DNA of 64,000 nucleotides. Source: a virus. The position numbers and the translations under genes are program-made. The notes under the pieces are model-generated. The model was given only the letters and a program-made list of their open reading frames with translations, was not told where the DNA came from and ran no database searches. Shown piece after piece: positions 1-8,372 of this stretch; position 1 is the stretch's first letter, and each line of letters opens with the position of its first letter. The stretch spans positions 1 to 64,000 of the IMG/VR virus record IMGVR_UViG_3300025645_000067. The stretch is one strand, 5' to 3'.

Positions 1-2
1 AA

Positions 3-125
3 TACAACATCAACTTAAATCAAGACCCTTATAATTCGAGGGTTTTCAATTCAAGTTTTTACAACGTAAAAGAAGTTAATAACAGTATTTTTATACCGAA
101 AGTAAAACTAAGACGGAAGAAGTAA
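3..125 (+). CDS. C-terminal end of an upstream gene (5' truncated by window edge)
   Basis: One frame is open from the first bases to a TAA at 123-125, giving 40 residues with a strongly basic end (KLRRKK). The other two + frames close within about 35 bases. It lies directly upstream of the tail sheath, so it is probably the end of another late structural gene. Too little is visible to assign a function, and the reading frame itself is only moderately supported. Confidence 0.4.
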   Translation, partial: YNINLNQDPYNSRVFNSSFYNVKEVNNSIFIPKVKLRRKK

Positions 126-198
126 AGCAAAAAAAAGAGGCTTAAAGAGGAAGATAACTTAATAAATCAGTCTAGTAGGTTAGATTCCACAGCTTAAT

Positions 199-230
199 TT
201 TGTAACTAATGTTAAATGTTTTTACTTTAG
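199..230 (+). promoter_or_regulatory. possible promoter upstream of the tail sheath gene
   Basis: TTTG at 199-202, a 20-base spacer, then TACTTTAG at 223-230. This is a loose match to the Bacteroidota -33/-7 pattern (TTTG, about 19-20 bases, TAnnTTTG). The sheath start follows about 35 bases later. The -7 box is imperfect, so this is tentative. Confidence 0.3.
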
Positions 231-265
231 TGAAAATTTTAACGTAAAAATAAAATTCTAAAGAT

Positions 266-1786
266 ATGATTACAGGTACAGGAATAGGCAGAAGTCAAAT
301 TAATGTTGTAGATAATTCCCTAACTACAATCAATAGTATGATTGGAGTATGTGCAGTTTTAGGTATTACGGAGAGAGGGAATGCTACTACACCAAGTATA
401 GTTAGGTCATGGACAGAATTTAAGAGATTGTATGGGGGTTTAATAAGTGATTCTCTATTCCCTCTTTATTGTAAGAGAGCCTTGGAGAGAGGAGCTACAT
501 TATTGGTGGGTAGAGTACTGCACCGAACAGACCAAACCGATTTATCTACGATTAGCGCAGTCAAGGCGGTTTCAGGTGTTTATACTGCTAAGAATGCAGG
601 AGCTTGGGGAAATGGTATTACAATAGTAGTTAAGACTGCTACCTCAGGAGCATCAGGTAAAATGGATGTGTTAGTATCTTTAGCAGGGTATCCAGAACTA
701 GATGAGAAGTTTAGGGATGTGACGGCTGTATTAGCAGGTACAGAATTGGCTAAGTTAAATGCAGCTAGTAACTTAATTGATATTACAGCTAGTACTATAG
801 TAGTAGGTACAGTAACTTTGAGTACAGGAGCAGATGATAATGGTTCAGTAGTATCGGCTGATTATGTAGGAGATTTAGGAGGTAAGACGGGAGTACACCA
901 ATTCGATAATAATAATGATTTTGTTAGGATTTGTTTACCAGAGGTTTATGATGGTACTACTGAAACTGCCTTAGTGGCTTATGTAGAATCTCGTAAAGAT
1001 TGTATCGCACTCCTTAGAACTCCTAGCAATATTAGTGGTAGAGAGGCTATTAGTTATAGGGAGCGTAGAGATGCTTATACAGGAACAACCGCTATTGATA
1101 CATGGAAAGCTATGCTTTTTTATGGTGATATTACTGTAGTAAATCCTTTGACTGATACCACTTTAGATATTTCCATCATTGGGGATGTTATTGGTATTAT
1201 GGGAGCAAGAGATAAGAAAACTTACCAATGGTTGTCTTTTGCTGGTAGAGAAAATGGTAGGATTTTTAACAACCTAGGCATTGTTTATAATCTTATTTCA
1301 CCTGCTAGGACAGAAGAAGCGGATGATGTAGATTTTGCAGGAGTTAACTTCGCTATTGAACATAGTAGCTTTGGTACAGTAGTTTGGTCTAATTCCACTT
1401 TACAGAAGGATGATACCATGTTAAAGTTTGCTAATATAGCAGATTTAGTAATATACATCACTAGAGGTATTAAGCCTTTAGTAGATTCTGAATTATTCAA
1501 GCCTAATGATACTGAGACTTGGAGAAACATTTATAGAAAGGTTACAGGCTTTATGGATGTAGTACAAACCAATAGGGGTGTATCTGCTTATTTATACCAA
1601 GGTGACCAAGATGTAGATAATATTGCGGATGCTGTAATTAATTCTCCAGCCGATGTGGATAGTGGTATTTTCAAATTTAAGTTATATATCAAACCTATTG
1701 CATCTTTAAAATATATTGGTGTAGAAGTGGTAGTAACTAATACCTCAGTTGATTTTGAAGAATTAGCAGAGCAGCCTAATTTGTAA
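266..1786 (+). CDS. contractile tail sheath protein
   Basis: 506 residues. The protein forms the outer contractile tube that shortens to drive the inner tube through the host envelope. The N-terminus (ITGTGIGRS, then GVCAVLGITERG and SWTEFKRLYGG) is the typical sheath opening in which the chain is directed to wrap from one subunit to the next. The C-terminal third ends in a conserved domain with VEVVVTNTSVDFEELA. Length fits the family (about 400-650). It is followed directly by the tail tube gene, then chaperone and tape measure, the standard contractile-tail order. The ATG at 266 is preceded by an A-rich stretch rather than a Shine-Dalgarno site. This gene is the main evidence for a myovirus. 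Confidence 0.93.
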   Translation: MITGTGIGRSQINVVDNSLTTINSMIGVCAVLGITERGNATTPSIVRSWTEFKRLYGGLISDSLFPLYCKRALERGATLLVGRVLHRTDQTDLSTISAVKAVSGVYTAKNAGAWGNGITIVVKTATSGASGKMDVLVSLAGYPELDEKFRDVTAVLAGTELAKLNAASNLIDITASTIVVGTVTLSTGADDNGSVVSADYVGDLGGKTGVHQFDNNNDFVRICLPEVYDGTTETALVAYVESRKDCIALLRTPSNISGREAISYRERRDAYTGTTAIDTWKAMLFYGDITVVNPLTDTTLDISIIGDVIGIMGARDKKTYQWLSFAGRENGRIFNNLGIVYNLISPARTEEADDVDFAGVNFAIEHSSFGTVVWSNSTLQKDDTMLKFANIADLVIYITRGIKPLVDSELFKPNDTETWRNIYRKVTGFMDVVQTNRGVSAYLYQGDQDVDNIADAVINSPADVDSGIFKFKLYIKPIASLKYIGVEVVVTNTSVDFEELAEQPNL

Positions 1787-1792
1787 ATTAGG
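1775..1792 (+). repeat. short perfect inverted repeat at the end of the sheath gene
   Basis: CCTAATTT and AAATTAGG flank two bases and contain the sheath stop codon. It could form a weak hairpin between the sheath and tube genes and might reduce read-through or protect the transcript end. No U-tract follows directly. Confidence 0.35.
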
Positions 1793-1848
1793 TGACTTGA
1801 AATTTTTAATTAAATCCTAATTAGAATAACCTTTTAAACTTATAATAT

Positions 1849-2304
1849 ATGTCGAATGCAATTAGTAACCCAAGAAAGGCGGCTAATTTTTTAATTGAAA
1901 TTGATGGTCTAAACCAATTTTCTGCACAGGAAGTTAGTGGTATCAAGATTGGTGTAGAGACAGTAGAGCATGGAGGTACTAATGTAAAAGTAAAAACAGC
2001 AGGGCAAGCCACTTTTGGAGATATAACCATCAAGAAATTAAGAGCCTTACCAAATTCTGATAAGTGGGCTTGGGATTGGGTCAAGCTAGTACAGAATACT
2101 CAAACAGGTACAGGCGGTATACCTTCTAACTACAAGAAAAGTGTAGTAATTAGAGAAGTGGATGGGGCAGGAGCTACCGTAAATACTTACGTATGTTTAG
2201 GATGTTTCCCTAAAGAATTGACGGTAAGTACTATGAGTAGAACTAGCTCAGATAATTTAATGGAAACCGTTGTTTTGTGTGTGGATGAAATCATAATTAC
2301 GTAG
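1849..2304 (+). CDS. tail tube protein (T4 gp19-like)
   Basis: 151 residues, the usual size for a tail tube subunit. The sequence has the family signature: an N-terminal FLIEIDGLNQFSAQEVSG strand region, a VETVEHGGTNVK loop, a GDITIKKL strand and a WAWDWV helix. It polymerises into the inner tube inside the sheath. It lies 62 bases after the sheath gene and before a terminator, so sheath and tube are probably co-transcribed and made in large amounts. The ATG is preceded by an A/T-rich leader. Confidence 0.92.
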   Translation: MSNAISNPRKAANFLIEIDGLNQFSAQEVSGIKIGVETVEHGGTNVKVKTAGQATFGDITIKKLRALPNSDKWAWDWVKLVQNTQTGTGGIPSNYKKSVVIREVDGAGATVNTYVCLGCFPKELTVSTMSRTSSDNLMETVVLCVDEIIIT

Positions 2305-2361
2305 TGAGAATTTTTTCGTAGCCTTCATTTTTCAGATTCAATTATTTTTAGTTTTGTTACA

Positions 2362-2396
2362 GAAAGCCTATGTTAGTACCATAGGCTTTCTTATTT
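2362..2396 (+). terminator. rho-independent terminator after sheath-tube
   Basis: Perfect 11-bp stem: GAAAGCCTATG at 2362-2372 and CATAGGCTTTC at 2380-2390, loop TTAGTAC, followed by TTATTTT. It separates the high-copy sheath and tube genes from the chaperone gene. Confidence 0.85.
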
Positions 2397-2417
2397 TGGG
2401 TAATTGAGTTATATTTG
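2388..2417 (+). promoter_or_regulatory. promoter-like site before the tail assembly chaperone
   Basis: TATATTTG at 2410-2417 is an exact match to the Bacteroidota -7 consensus TAnnTTTG. The -33 region at the usual distance is only T-rich, and a TTTG at 2395-2398 is too close. It follows the terminator directly, so it would restart transcription for the chaperone and tape measure genes. Confidence 0.5.
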
Positions 2418-2452
2418 TAGAAATATCTTTTTAAAACTAAACTAAAAGTAAT

Positions 2453-3193
2453 ATGAATTTTACAGGAACACACAAATTTAAGCTCCCTAGTGGGGTGGAA
2501 GCAGTAGTAGGGGAGCTATTAGGAAAGCATCAAAGGATACTGACTACTGATAGTAACATCCCATTTATTGAACGTTCTAATGAAGTACTGGTAGATGTAT
2601 TACAAAGCGTAGAGGGAGTAGATAAGATTGACATGGAGTTTGTCAAGACTATGTTATCTACAGATAGGAGGTATGCTTTAATTATGGCTAGACAATTTTC
2701 GACTGATTTTTCTGAGGTGTTTAAGTATCATTTTAAGGATGGTGATTTTGAACATACCGAAGAAATTGACATCGTAAATGGATTGTTTCCGATGAAAGCT
2801 AATTTATTACAATTCTCTAAGTATCCAGAAATTGTAAGAGAAAAGGAGTTAGTATTACCCAGAAGCGGTTTAAAGTGTAAGTATAGATTACTGGATGGAG
2901 GAGGAGAGGCAATTATGTTGAATACTGCCAAAAAGAAACGCTCCTCACATACTCCATTAATAGCTAGGAGATGCCAGTATTTTAATGCCAATGCAGGAAA
3001 AGATGGTCTTTGGATGGTATTACCTTATGATAAAATGAGTCTAAAGGATTTAGCAGCCATTAGAGAGGATATTAAAAGACAGGAGGGGGAAGTTATCACT
3101 CATGCAGAGTTTGACCATCCAAATACAGGACAATTGATTAGAGTGGATTTATTAAACACAATTGATTTTTTCTTTTTAACGAGCAGTCTTTAG
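2453..3193 (+). CDS. tail assembly chaperone, short form
   Basis: 246 residues. It lies between the tail tube and the tape measure, the conserved slot for the tail assembly chaperone that coats the tape measure during tube growth. The opening (GTHKFKLPSGVEAVVGELLGK) resembles T4 gp26/gp51-type proteins often found in this position; that family link is from memory. The reading frame ends at 3193, but a T_TTT_TTC heptamer just before the stop allows a -1 shift into a second open frame ending at 3339. That would give a long form of about 295 residues, the same logic as lambda G and G-T. Position plus frameshift make the chaperone role likely; the primary sequence alone would not. Confidence 0.75.
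   Translation: MNFTGTHKFKLPSGVEAVVGELLGKHQRILTTDSNIPFIERSNEVLVDVLQSVEGVDKIDMEFVKTMLSTDRRYALIMARQFSTDFSEVFKYHFKDGDFEHTEEIDIVNGLFPMKANLLQFSKYPEIVREKELVLPRSGLKCKYRLLDGGGEAIMLNTAKKKRSSHTPLIARRCQYFNANAGKDGLWMVLPYDKMSLKDLAAIREDIKRQEGEVITHAEFDHPNTGQLIRVDLLNTIDFFFLTSSL
3166..3172 (+). other. -1 ribosomal frameshift slippery heptamer
   Basis: T_TTT_TTC lies in register with the chaperone frame (codons TTT 3167-3169 and TTC 3170-3172). The -1 frame has a TGA at 3163-3165, immediately upstream. The 0 frame stops at 3191-3193. The heptamer therefore sits in the only short interval where a switch could produce a fusion. After slipping, the next codon is CTT at 3172-3174. Confidence 0.75.
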
Positions 3194-3339
3194 TATGTTT
3201 TTGGGCGAATTGTGTTTTCGGTGGGATGACCTCTTTAACATTGACCGAATTAGAAAGGCTCTCGTATAAAGAAATGAATCAATTAGAGGAGATGCTACAG
3301 ATGTATCAGAAAATGAAAGAAGAAGCATATAACAAATAA
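3172..3339 (+). CDS. frameshift extension of the tail assembly chaperone
   Basis: In the -1 frame, 55 codons stay open from the slippery site to TAA at 3337-3339, ten bases before the tape measure start. The end is strongly helical and charged (LTELERLSYKEMNQLEEM, then QMYQKMKEEAYNK), as expected for a T-like extension that contacts the tape measure. An ATG in this frame at 3226 could in principle start a 37-residue protein on its own, but it lacks a convincing leader. Fusion by frameshift is the better reading because of the slippery site and the gene order. Confidence 0.7.
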   Translation, partial: LFNEQSLVCFWANCVFGGMTSLTLTELERLSYKEMNQLEEMLQMYQKMKEEAYNK

Positions 3340-3348
3340 ATATCAATT

Positions 3349-5253
3349 ATGCCTTTAGGTAATTTTAACAGAGGTGGTTTAGGGTTCGGTTTAGCCTTTT
3401 CGTTGGATGATGAGTTTACTCAACCATCCAACGATATTAGAAATGCTATGAGGGGTCTAGATGCTGAGACTGATAAATTTACATCATCTATTACTAATAG
3501 CTTTAATCAAATTAAGATAGGTGCAGCTTTGCTAACAGCAGGGCTTTTATTCTTAATTCCAGCAGGTATGGGATTACAGGCAGCAGGAGAGTTAGAACAG
3601 ATTAGAATAGGGTTTGACACTATGCTAAAATCAGCAGAAGTAGGAGGTAAAGTATTGGCAGATTTAAAGCACTTTTCTGATGTTACCCCGTTTACCTCAG
3701 AGCAGGTAATTAATGGGGGTAGAGCACTGGTAAGTTATGACCAAGATGTCAGTAAATTAATTCCTAGGATGCAAATGTTAGGAGATGTGGCAGCAAGTGG
3801 TATCATAAACTTATCGGATTTAATTGATATTTATGGAAAGAATTTATTACAGCCTTATTTAGAGCGTAGAGATATTATGCAAATGGCTAGTAGAGGTATC
3901 CCAATTATACAAGCTTTAGCGGATGTTATGGGAGTAGCTAGTACGGAAGTACTAGGATTAGCCTCTAAACAGAAAATTACAGCAGATATAATGGAGGATG
4001 CCTTTAAAAGGATGACTACAGGAGATGGAGTATTTACAGGATTAATGGAAAAACAAAGTCAGTCCATGAATGGATTAATAAGTACTCTAAAATCTTACTT
4101 GCATCAAGTAATTTTATCTTTTGGTGAGCCTTTGATACCACTAGTAAAACCAGTAATTAGATTTTTTATAGATTTAGCTCAGAAAGTTAGAGACTTTATG
4201 AGAACGGACTTGGGAAAAGGAATAGCTTTGACTATAACAGCAATAGGAGGCTTGCTTACAATAGGAGGCGGTTTACTATTGTTTGTAGGAACAGCCAAGA
4301 TAGCCATAGGAGGGCTAATGGCAACGGTAGGTTTGTCAATTCCAATGCTGGGGGCGTTGTTAGTTAACGTTCTTGCCGTTGTCGCTCCTGTAGCTTTATT
4401 AGGTTTTACAATCTATAAGGCGGTAAGGGCATTCCAAGACATGGAAACACCTGCTAATGGTTTCCTAGGATTTCTACAAAGATTAGGGGGCTATATTACA
4501 ACCATTAATCAAGTTTGGAAAAGCTGGGATAGATTGACAGGTACTTTCAGCTTAACCAATGACTTGAAAAAGAAATTAGATAATTTGGGTATTTTAGATA
4601 CTGCTCTAGCTATTGGTACGTGGGTTGTAAGGGTAAAAGAGTTCTTTTATGGGGTATATGAAGGTATGAGTAATTTGTACGCTAGAATAAGCCCTATACT
4701 GACTAATTTGTATGAGGCATTCACAGGTACAGTTAATGGAATGTTTGATTTATTTGATGTGACATTAGGTAAAAATACATCCAGTTTAGAAAGGTGGAGT
4801 ATGGCAGGTCAAAATTATGCTGATTTAGTAGTTTTAGCCTTGACTCCTTTAATTTGGTTAATGGAAACGATTACCTATTTCCTTGATACGATGACTGAGG
4901 CAGTAGATGGATTCCAAAGTAAGAATTGGAGTCAATTACTTTTAGGAAATACGGTAAGTGAATATTTAGGTTTAAGTGAAGAGCCTACTTCTAAAGTTAA
5001 TAGGGGGAACTCTTCGAACTTCGGTAAACCTCAAAGTAGACTTAAATTAGCAGGAGGTTTAGATACTGGTATAGGAGCTACAGCAGTAAAGTTCCAAGGC
5101 AAAACGATGATGCGACCACCAGAGGTAGCACAAGTACAAGATAATATAGGAGGAGGGCAACCTATGGTAATACATACTTTTGTACAATTGGAAGGAGATA
5201 CTATTGCCACAGCTATAAATAATGTAAATGAGTTCAACGATTCAAGACAATGA
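3349..5253 (+). CDS. tail tape measure protein
   Basis: 634 residues. It sets tail length and sits inside the tube before DNA ejection. Residues about 80-240 carry the conserved tape measure N-terminal domain (GELEQIRIGFDTMLKSAE, then FTSEQVINGGRALV and LERRDIMQMASRGIPIIQAL). Glycine-rich hydrophobic segments lie near residue 60-75 and between about 290 and 360. These are usual for tape measures and may insert in the host membrane. The length implies a short tail of very roughly 95 nm at 1.5 angstroms per residue. The start follows the chaperone extension by nine bases, and the end overlaps the next gene by four bases. Confidence 0.92.
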   Translation: MPLGNFNRGGLGFGLAFSLDDEFTQPSNDIRNAMRGLDAETDKFTSSITNSFNQIKIGAALLTAGLLFLIPAGMGLQAAGELEQIRIGFDTMLKSAEVGGKVLADLKHFSDVTPFTSEQVINGGRALVSYDQDVSKLIPRMQMLGDVAASGIINLSDLIDIYGKNLLQPYLERRDIMQMASRGIPIIQALADVMGVASTEVLGLASKQKITADIMEDAFKRMTTGDGVFTGLMEKQSQSMNGLISTLKSYLHQVILSFGEPLIPLVKPVIRFFIDLAQKVRDFMRTDLGKGIALTITAIGGLLTIGGGLLLFVGTAKIAIGGLMATVGLSIPMLGALLVNVLAVVAPVALLGFTIYKAVRAFQDMETPANGFLGFLQRLGGYITTINQVWKSWDRLTGTFSLTNDLKKKLDNLGILDTALAIGTWVVRVKEFFYGVYEGMSNLYARISPILTNLYEAFTGTVNGMFDLFDVTLGKNTSSLERWSMAGQNYADLVVLALTPLIWLMETITYFLDTMTEAVDGFQSKNWSQLLLGNTVSEYLGLSEEPTSKVNRGNSSNFGKPQSRLKLAGGLDTGIGATAVKFQGKTMMRPPEVAQVQDNIGGGQPMVIHTFVQLEGDTIATAINNVNEFNDSRQ

Positions 5254-5714
5254 TTTTAAACAACGGTAACTTATTAATTATTGGGTTAGAAACTTTAGAG
5301 CGTATTGAAATCCAATATATACCAGAGAATTTGAATCTATCTAGAAATGCCTCTATAAATGAGATAGGAGTAATAGGTAGAAATACTCCTTTGTTCCAAC
5401 ACTCAGGAGGAAGTACAGACTTGACTATGAATTTAGATTTTCATTCAGTAGCCGAAAGTCGCACAGACGTTCTAAAGAAGGTAAATTGGTTAAGGTCACT
5501 AACTTATAATGATGGCTTTAATAGACCTGCTCAGAAGGTTAAAATCGTTTTTGGGGATATTTTTAGGCATGAGTTATGGGTAGTTAAAAGAGTATCGGCT
5601 AATTTGTCTTTATTTGACCCTCAATTTGAATACTTACCTAAACAGGCTTATGTAACGGTAACTTTTGGTTTAGACCCTCAATTAAATTTCACTTGGAACA
5701 ATTTACTAAGATGA
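5250..5714 (+). CDS. tail tube initiator / baseplate hub protein (CIS tube-like, gp48/gp54 role)
   Basis: 154 residues. It follows the tape measure with an ATGA overlap. Features such as IEIQYIPENLNLSRNASINE, DLTMNLDFHS and YVTVTFGLDPQ resemble tube-initiator proteins of contractile injection systems, which seed the tail tube on the hub and carry a peptidoglycan-binding-like tail. The conserved pattern of one tube-like domain followed by a LysM-like partner (the next gene) supports this. The family call comes from pattern and position rather than a strong motif. Confidence 0.65.
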   Translation: MILNNGNLLIIGLETLERIEIQYIPENLNLSRNASINEIGVIGRNTPLFQHSGGSTDLTMNLDFHSVAESRTDVLKKVNWLRSLTYNDGFNRPAQKVKIVFGDIFRHELWVVKRVSANLSLFDPQFEYLPKQAYVTVTFGLDPQLNFTWNNLLR

Positions 5715-6022
5715 TAGAAGTAAACAGTAACAATTTATTTAGAAATGGTAAGGTGCATCAATTTGACAATGGAGATGACTTACTAATTAGAGAACCTATA
5801 GAAAAGGAGGGTACTTTAGAGGATGAATACCATGTACTAGCTAAGAATGAGGAGTTAGATTATTTAGCTTGGAAATTCTATAGATATAATGTACAAGACC
5901 CTAGTAAATTTTGGTGGATTATTGCGGATGTAAATAAGATAACCAATCCACTAGATTTAACCGATTTGATAGGAACGACTTTATTAATACCAAATATTAC
6001 AAAGGTATTAATCGAACTTTAA
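5711..6022 (+). CDS. baseplate wedge protein with LysM-like fold (T4 gp53-like)
   Basis: 103 residues from the ATG at 5711, which overlaps the previous stop as ATGA; an upstream start at 5693 is less likely. The segment LDYLAWKFYRYNV, then PSKFWWIIADVNKITNP and GTTLLIPN is the LysM-like pattern of gp53-type wedge proteins. These join neighbouring wedges around the hub. A hairpin terminator follows, before the hub gene. Confidence 0.75.
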   Translation: MIEVNSNNLFRNGKVHQFDNGDDLLIREPIEKEGTLEDEYHVLAKNEELDYLAWKFYRYNVQDPSKFWWIIADVNKITNPLDLTDLIGTTLLIPNITKVLIEL

Positions 6023-6043
6023 TGATGTTTTTAATATGAATAG

Positions 6044-6079
6044 GCGGTAAGAAAGTTCTTTGCATTCTTACCGCTTTTA
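6044..6079 (+). terminator. rho-independent terminator within the baseplate block
   Basis: 10-bp stem: GCGGTAAGAA at 6044-6053 and TTCTTACCGC at 6065-6074, loop of 11 bases, followed by TTTTAT. It separates the gp53-like gene from the hub gene and may lower expression of the low-copy hub and spike. Confidence 0.8.
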
Positions 6080-6093
6080 TAAAACTAAGTTTA

Positions 6094-7299
6094 ATGCAGA
6101 CTCACTACCTCAAAGTGTTTATTGACTCCGATGGTAAAAAGGATATATCCCACATGGTGGATAGCCTTACCTATGAGGACTCTATAAAAGAGGCTAATGT
6201 ATTAGTATTGAATATTAATGTAAAGTTTATAGAAAATTTTAAATCAGATGTAAACCTAAAAACAGGACAAACTTTAACTTTCCAATTTGGCTATTTAGCA
6301 GGTTTAGCCTCTAAATTTTATAAGGTCAGGGTAACAGATATTGAGTATAGGTATGGTAAGATTATCAATCTAAGAGTAAAAGGATTAGATAAAGGAACAA
6401 CTTTAAAGAAAGTAGCCTCTAGAAAAATATGGAAGGATAAAACTACCAAAGAAATTGTAACAGAAATAGGAGCTAAATATGATTTATCAATTATAACGGA
6501 TAGTGATGGTAGAACATGGGATAGTTTACCACAGGGTGGATTAGATGACTTTGAATTTCTTCAACAATTGGCTCTAAAGGAGAAGGATGGTAATTATATC
6601 TGTTTTATCCAATCAGATAACTTGCATTTTGTACGTAGAGGACTTGACAAGGAAAGTAAATTGATATTTCTTTATGGTCATCCAGAAAGTGGTATACTTA
6701 GTTTTAATGTTGGATTGAAAGAAAGTACTACTAAATCAGAATCACAAAAAACGAATATAGTAGGGATTAAATCCAATAATGAAAAAGTAGCGGTAGAGAC
6801 TACCAATAGTTCAGAATTAAATGATATTACCCTAGGTTCGTATAAATATGTGTATGATGAGAATGGAGATGAAATAGGTAGAGTACCTTTGGTAAATAAG
6901 ACCATACCAGTACCTCATAAGGATGCAGGAGTAGTAAGTAATATTTCCAACTCTCTTAAAAAATCGAATGCCTTAAGTAAGTTAAAAGCTAGTTTAGAAA
7001 TTTATGGAAATCCTACTTTAGAATCTAATGAGATTATAACCATAGGAGGTGTATTTGATGCTCATAAAGGTAATTATCTAATTGAGAAGATTGTACATAA
7101 GATTAGCTCCACTTATATTAGTAGCCTCCAATTAAAAAAGAATGGTAAACAAGTAACTACCTCTAAAGCAGCAGATAAAAAGAATGTTAAGCAGGGAAGT
7201 AATTTGACTAAAGAAAAGAAAATATCTTTGACTATTTTTGATGCCGATGGTAATGAGATAGCTAATGTAGACAATAATTTATATCAACCACCACAATAA
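6094..7299 (+). CDS. baseplate hub protein (gpD / gp27 / VgrG N-terminal-like)
   Basis: 401 residues. It forms the trimeric hub beneath the tail tube and holds the central spike. The order is typical of the late control D family: an N-terminal beta domain (residues 1-100), the KIWKDKTTKEIVTEIGAKY segment near residue 115-135, then DFEFLQQLALKEKDGNYICF. The C-terminus includes a second barrel region (NPTLESNEIITIGGVFD). The stop overlaps the ATG of the spike gene by one base, suggesting coupled translation of interacting partners. Confidence 0.85.
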   Translation: MQTHYLKVFIDSDGKKDISHMVDSLTYEDSIKEANVLVLNINVKFIENFKSDVNLKTGQTLTFQFGYLAGLASKFYKVRVTDIEYRYGKIINLRVKGLDKGTTLKKVASRKIWKDKTTKEIVTEIGAKYDLSIITDSDGRTWDSLPQGGLDDFEFLQQLALKEKDGNYICFIQSDNLHFVRRGLDKESKLIFLYGHPESGILSFNVGLKESTTKSESQKTNIVGIKSNNEKVAVETTNSSELNDITLGSYKYVYDENGDEIGRVPLVNKTIPVPHKDAGVVSNISNSLKKSNALSKLKASLEIYGNPTLESNEIITIGGVFDAHKGNYLIEKIVHKISSTYISSLQLKKNGKQVTTSKAADKKNVKQGSNLTKEKKISLTIFDADGNEIANVDNNLYQPPQ

Positions 7300-7979
7300 T
7301 GCTAGTACAATTTAAACAGATATTACAAAGATTTGGGCTAGAGTATTGGAATAAGTACTATGGAGTTTATAGGGGTTCGGTGTATGATAATAAAGACCCT
7401 GACAAACTAGGTAGGTTAAAACTGATAGTACCGCAAGTTTGGGAGCAAGACCATCATAATTATTGGTGTAATGCCGTTGGTACACCATCTGGTAATAATA
7501 CAGGTCTTTTAGCTGTACCAGATATTGGTGAGACAGTTTGGGTAATGTTTGAGAATGGTAATCCAGAGTTCCCCGTATGGTTACATGGTTGGTTTAAGCC
7601 TACAGAAGGGATTACAGATGATTCTAGCAACTATCCAGAGACTATGGTACTATCACATCGTTCGGGCAATAAAATAGTCTTAAATGGAGAATATTTGAGT
7701 TTGGTAAGACAAAAGAGAATATCTTTAGGGCAATTAGGAGGAAGTGCAGAACCAGTAGTATTGGGAGATAAGAACGAAATAGTATTAAATGAGATACTTT
7801 CAGAGCTAAAAATGTTAAAGACCCAAGTACAGCAACTAAGTACAGCCTTTCCACCTACACCAAGTGGGGTATCTGTAATAGCACAATCCCAAGCAGCATT
7901 AATACAATTAACTGTAGATATTGCAGCTACGGAAGCAAAAGTAAAATCTACTAAATCTAATAACGTAACTACAGACTGA
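7299..7979 (+). CDS. baseplate central spike protein (gpV / gp5 OB-fold)
   Basis: 226 residues. The first 100 residues are a typical OB-fold spike base: YYGVYRGSVYDNKDPDKLGR, KLIVPQVWEQ, then LAVPDIGETVWVMFENGNPE and PVWLHGWF. This is the domain that docks on the hub. The rest is too short for a lysozyme domain or a long beta-helix. It ends in a helical region with LSELKMLKTQVQQL, so the piercing tip may be made by another protein. It overlaps the next gene by one base. Confidence 0.87.
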   Translation: MLVQFKQILQRFGLEYWNKYYGVYRGSVYDNKDPDKLGRLKLIVPQVWEQDHHNYWCNAVGTPSGNNTGLLAVPDIGETVWVMFENGNPEFPVWLHGWFKPTEGITDDSSNYPETMVLSHRSGNKIVLNGEYLSLVRQKRISLGQLGGSAEPVVLGDKNEIVLNEILSELKMLKTQVQQLSTAFPPTPSGVSVIAQSQAALIQLTVDIAATEAKVKSTKSNNVTTD

Positions 7980-8368
7980 TGTTTTATAAATTTTTAGGAA
8001 CAGCTTTAAAGGATGGAGTAGATATAGTAAATGGTAAATGGACTATAGCTTACGGTAAGACTGTAGTGGAACAGTCTATTAACCGATTGCTTAGGACTCC
8101 GATAGGGGAACGTTTCTTCCTTAGAGAATATGGTAGTAGATTAGACGAACTACTATTTCAACCAAATGACCAAGTATTAAATAGCCTCCTTAGACAATTT
8201 ATAAGAGAAAGCATTGATACGTGGGAGGGTAGAGCTAAATTTGTAGATTTACAAATACATACAACTGATGACCCTCAAAAGTTAACTTGTGTGGTAGAGT
8301 ATAAACTTTTACCATCCAATGAAATTAATAGTTTTGTATTTCCTTTTTTCAAAGAACTAATATACTAA
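7979..8368 (+). CDS. baseplate wedge protein (gp25 / gpW-like)
   Basis: 129 residues. It has the gp25 signature: INRLLRTPIGERFFLREYGSR, then LDELLFQPND. This protein starts sheath assembly and is part of the conserved wedge core with the J- and I-like proteins that follow. Overlapping start and stop with the spike gene, and a four-base gap to the gp6-like gene, indicate one operon. Confidence 0.9.
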   Translation: MFYKFLGTALKDGVDIVNGKWTIAYGKTVVEQSINRLLRTPIGERFFLREYGSRLDELLFQPNDQVLNSLLRQFIRESIDTWEGRAKFVDLQIHTTDDPQKLTCVVEYKLLPSNEINSFVFPFFKELIY

Positions 8369-8372
8369 GAAT

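Noticed and set aside
3226-3339. Independent 37-residue gene in the -1 frame after the chaperone
   Set aside because: An ATG exists at 3226, but there is no convincing leader, and the slippery heptamer plus the classic gene position explain the open frame better as a frameshift extension.
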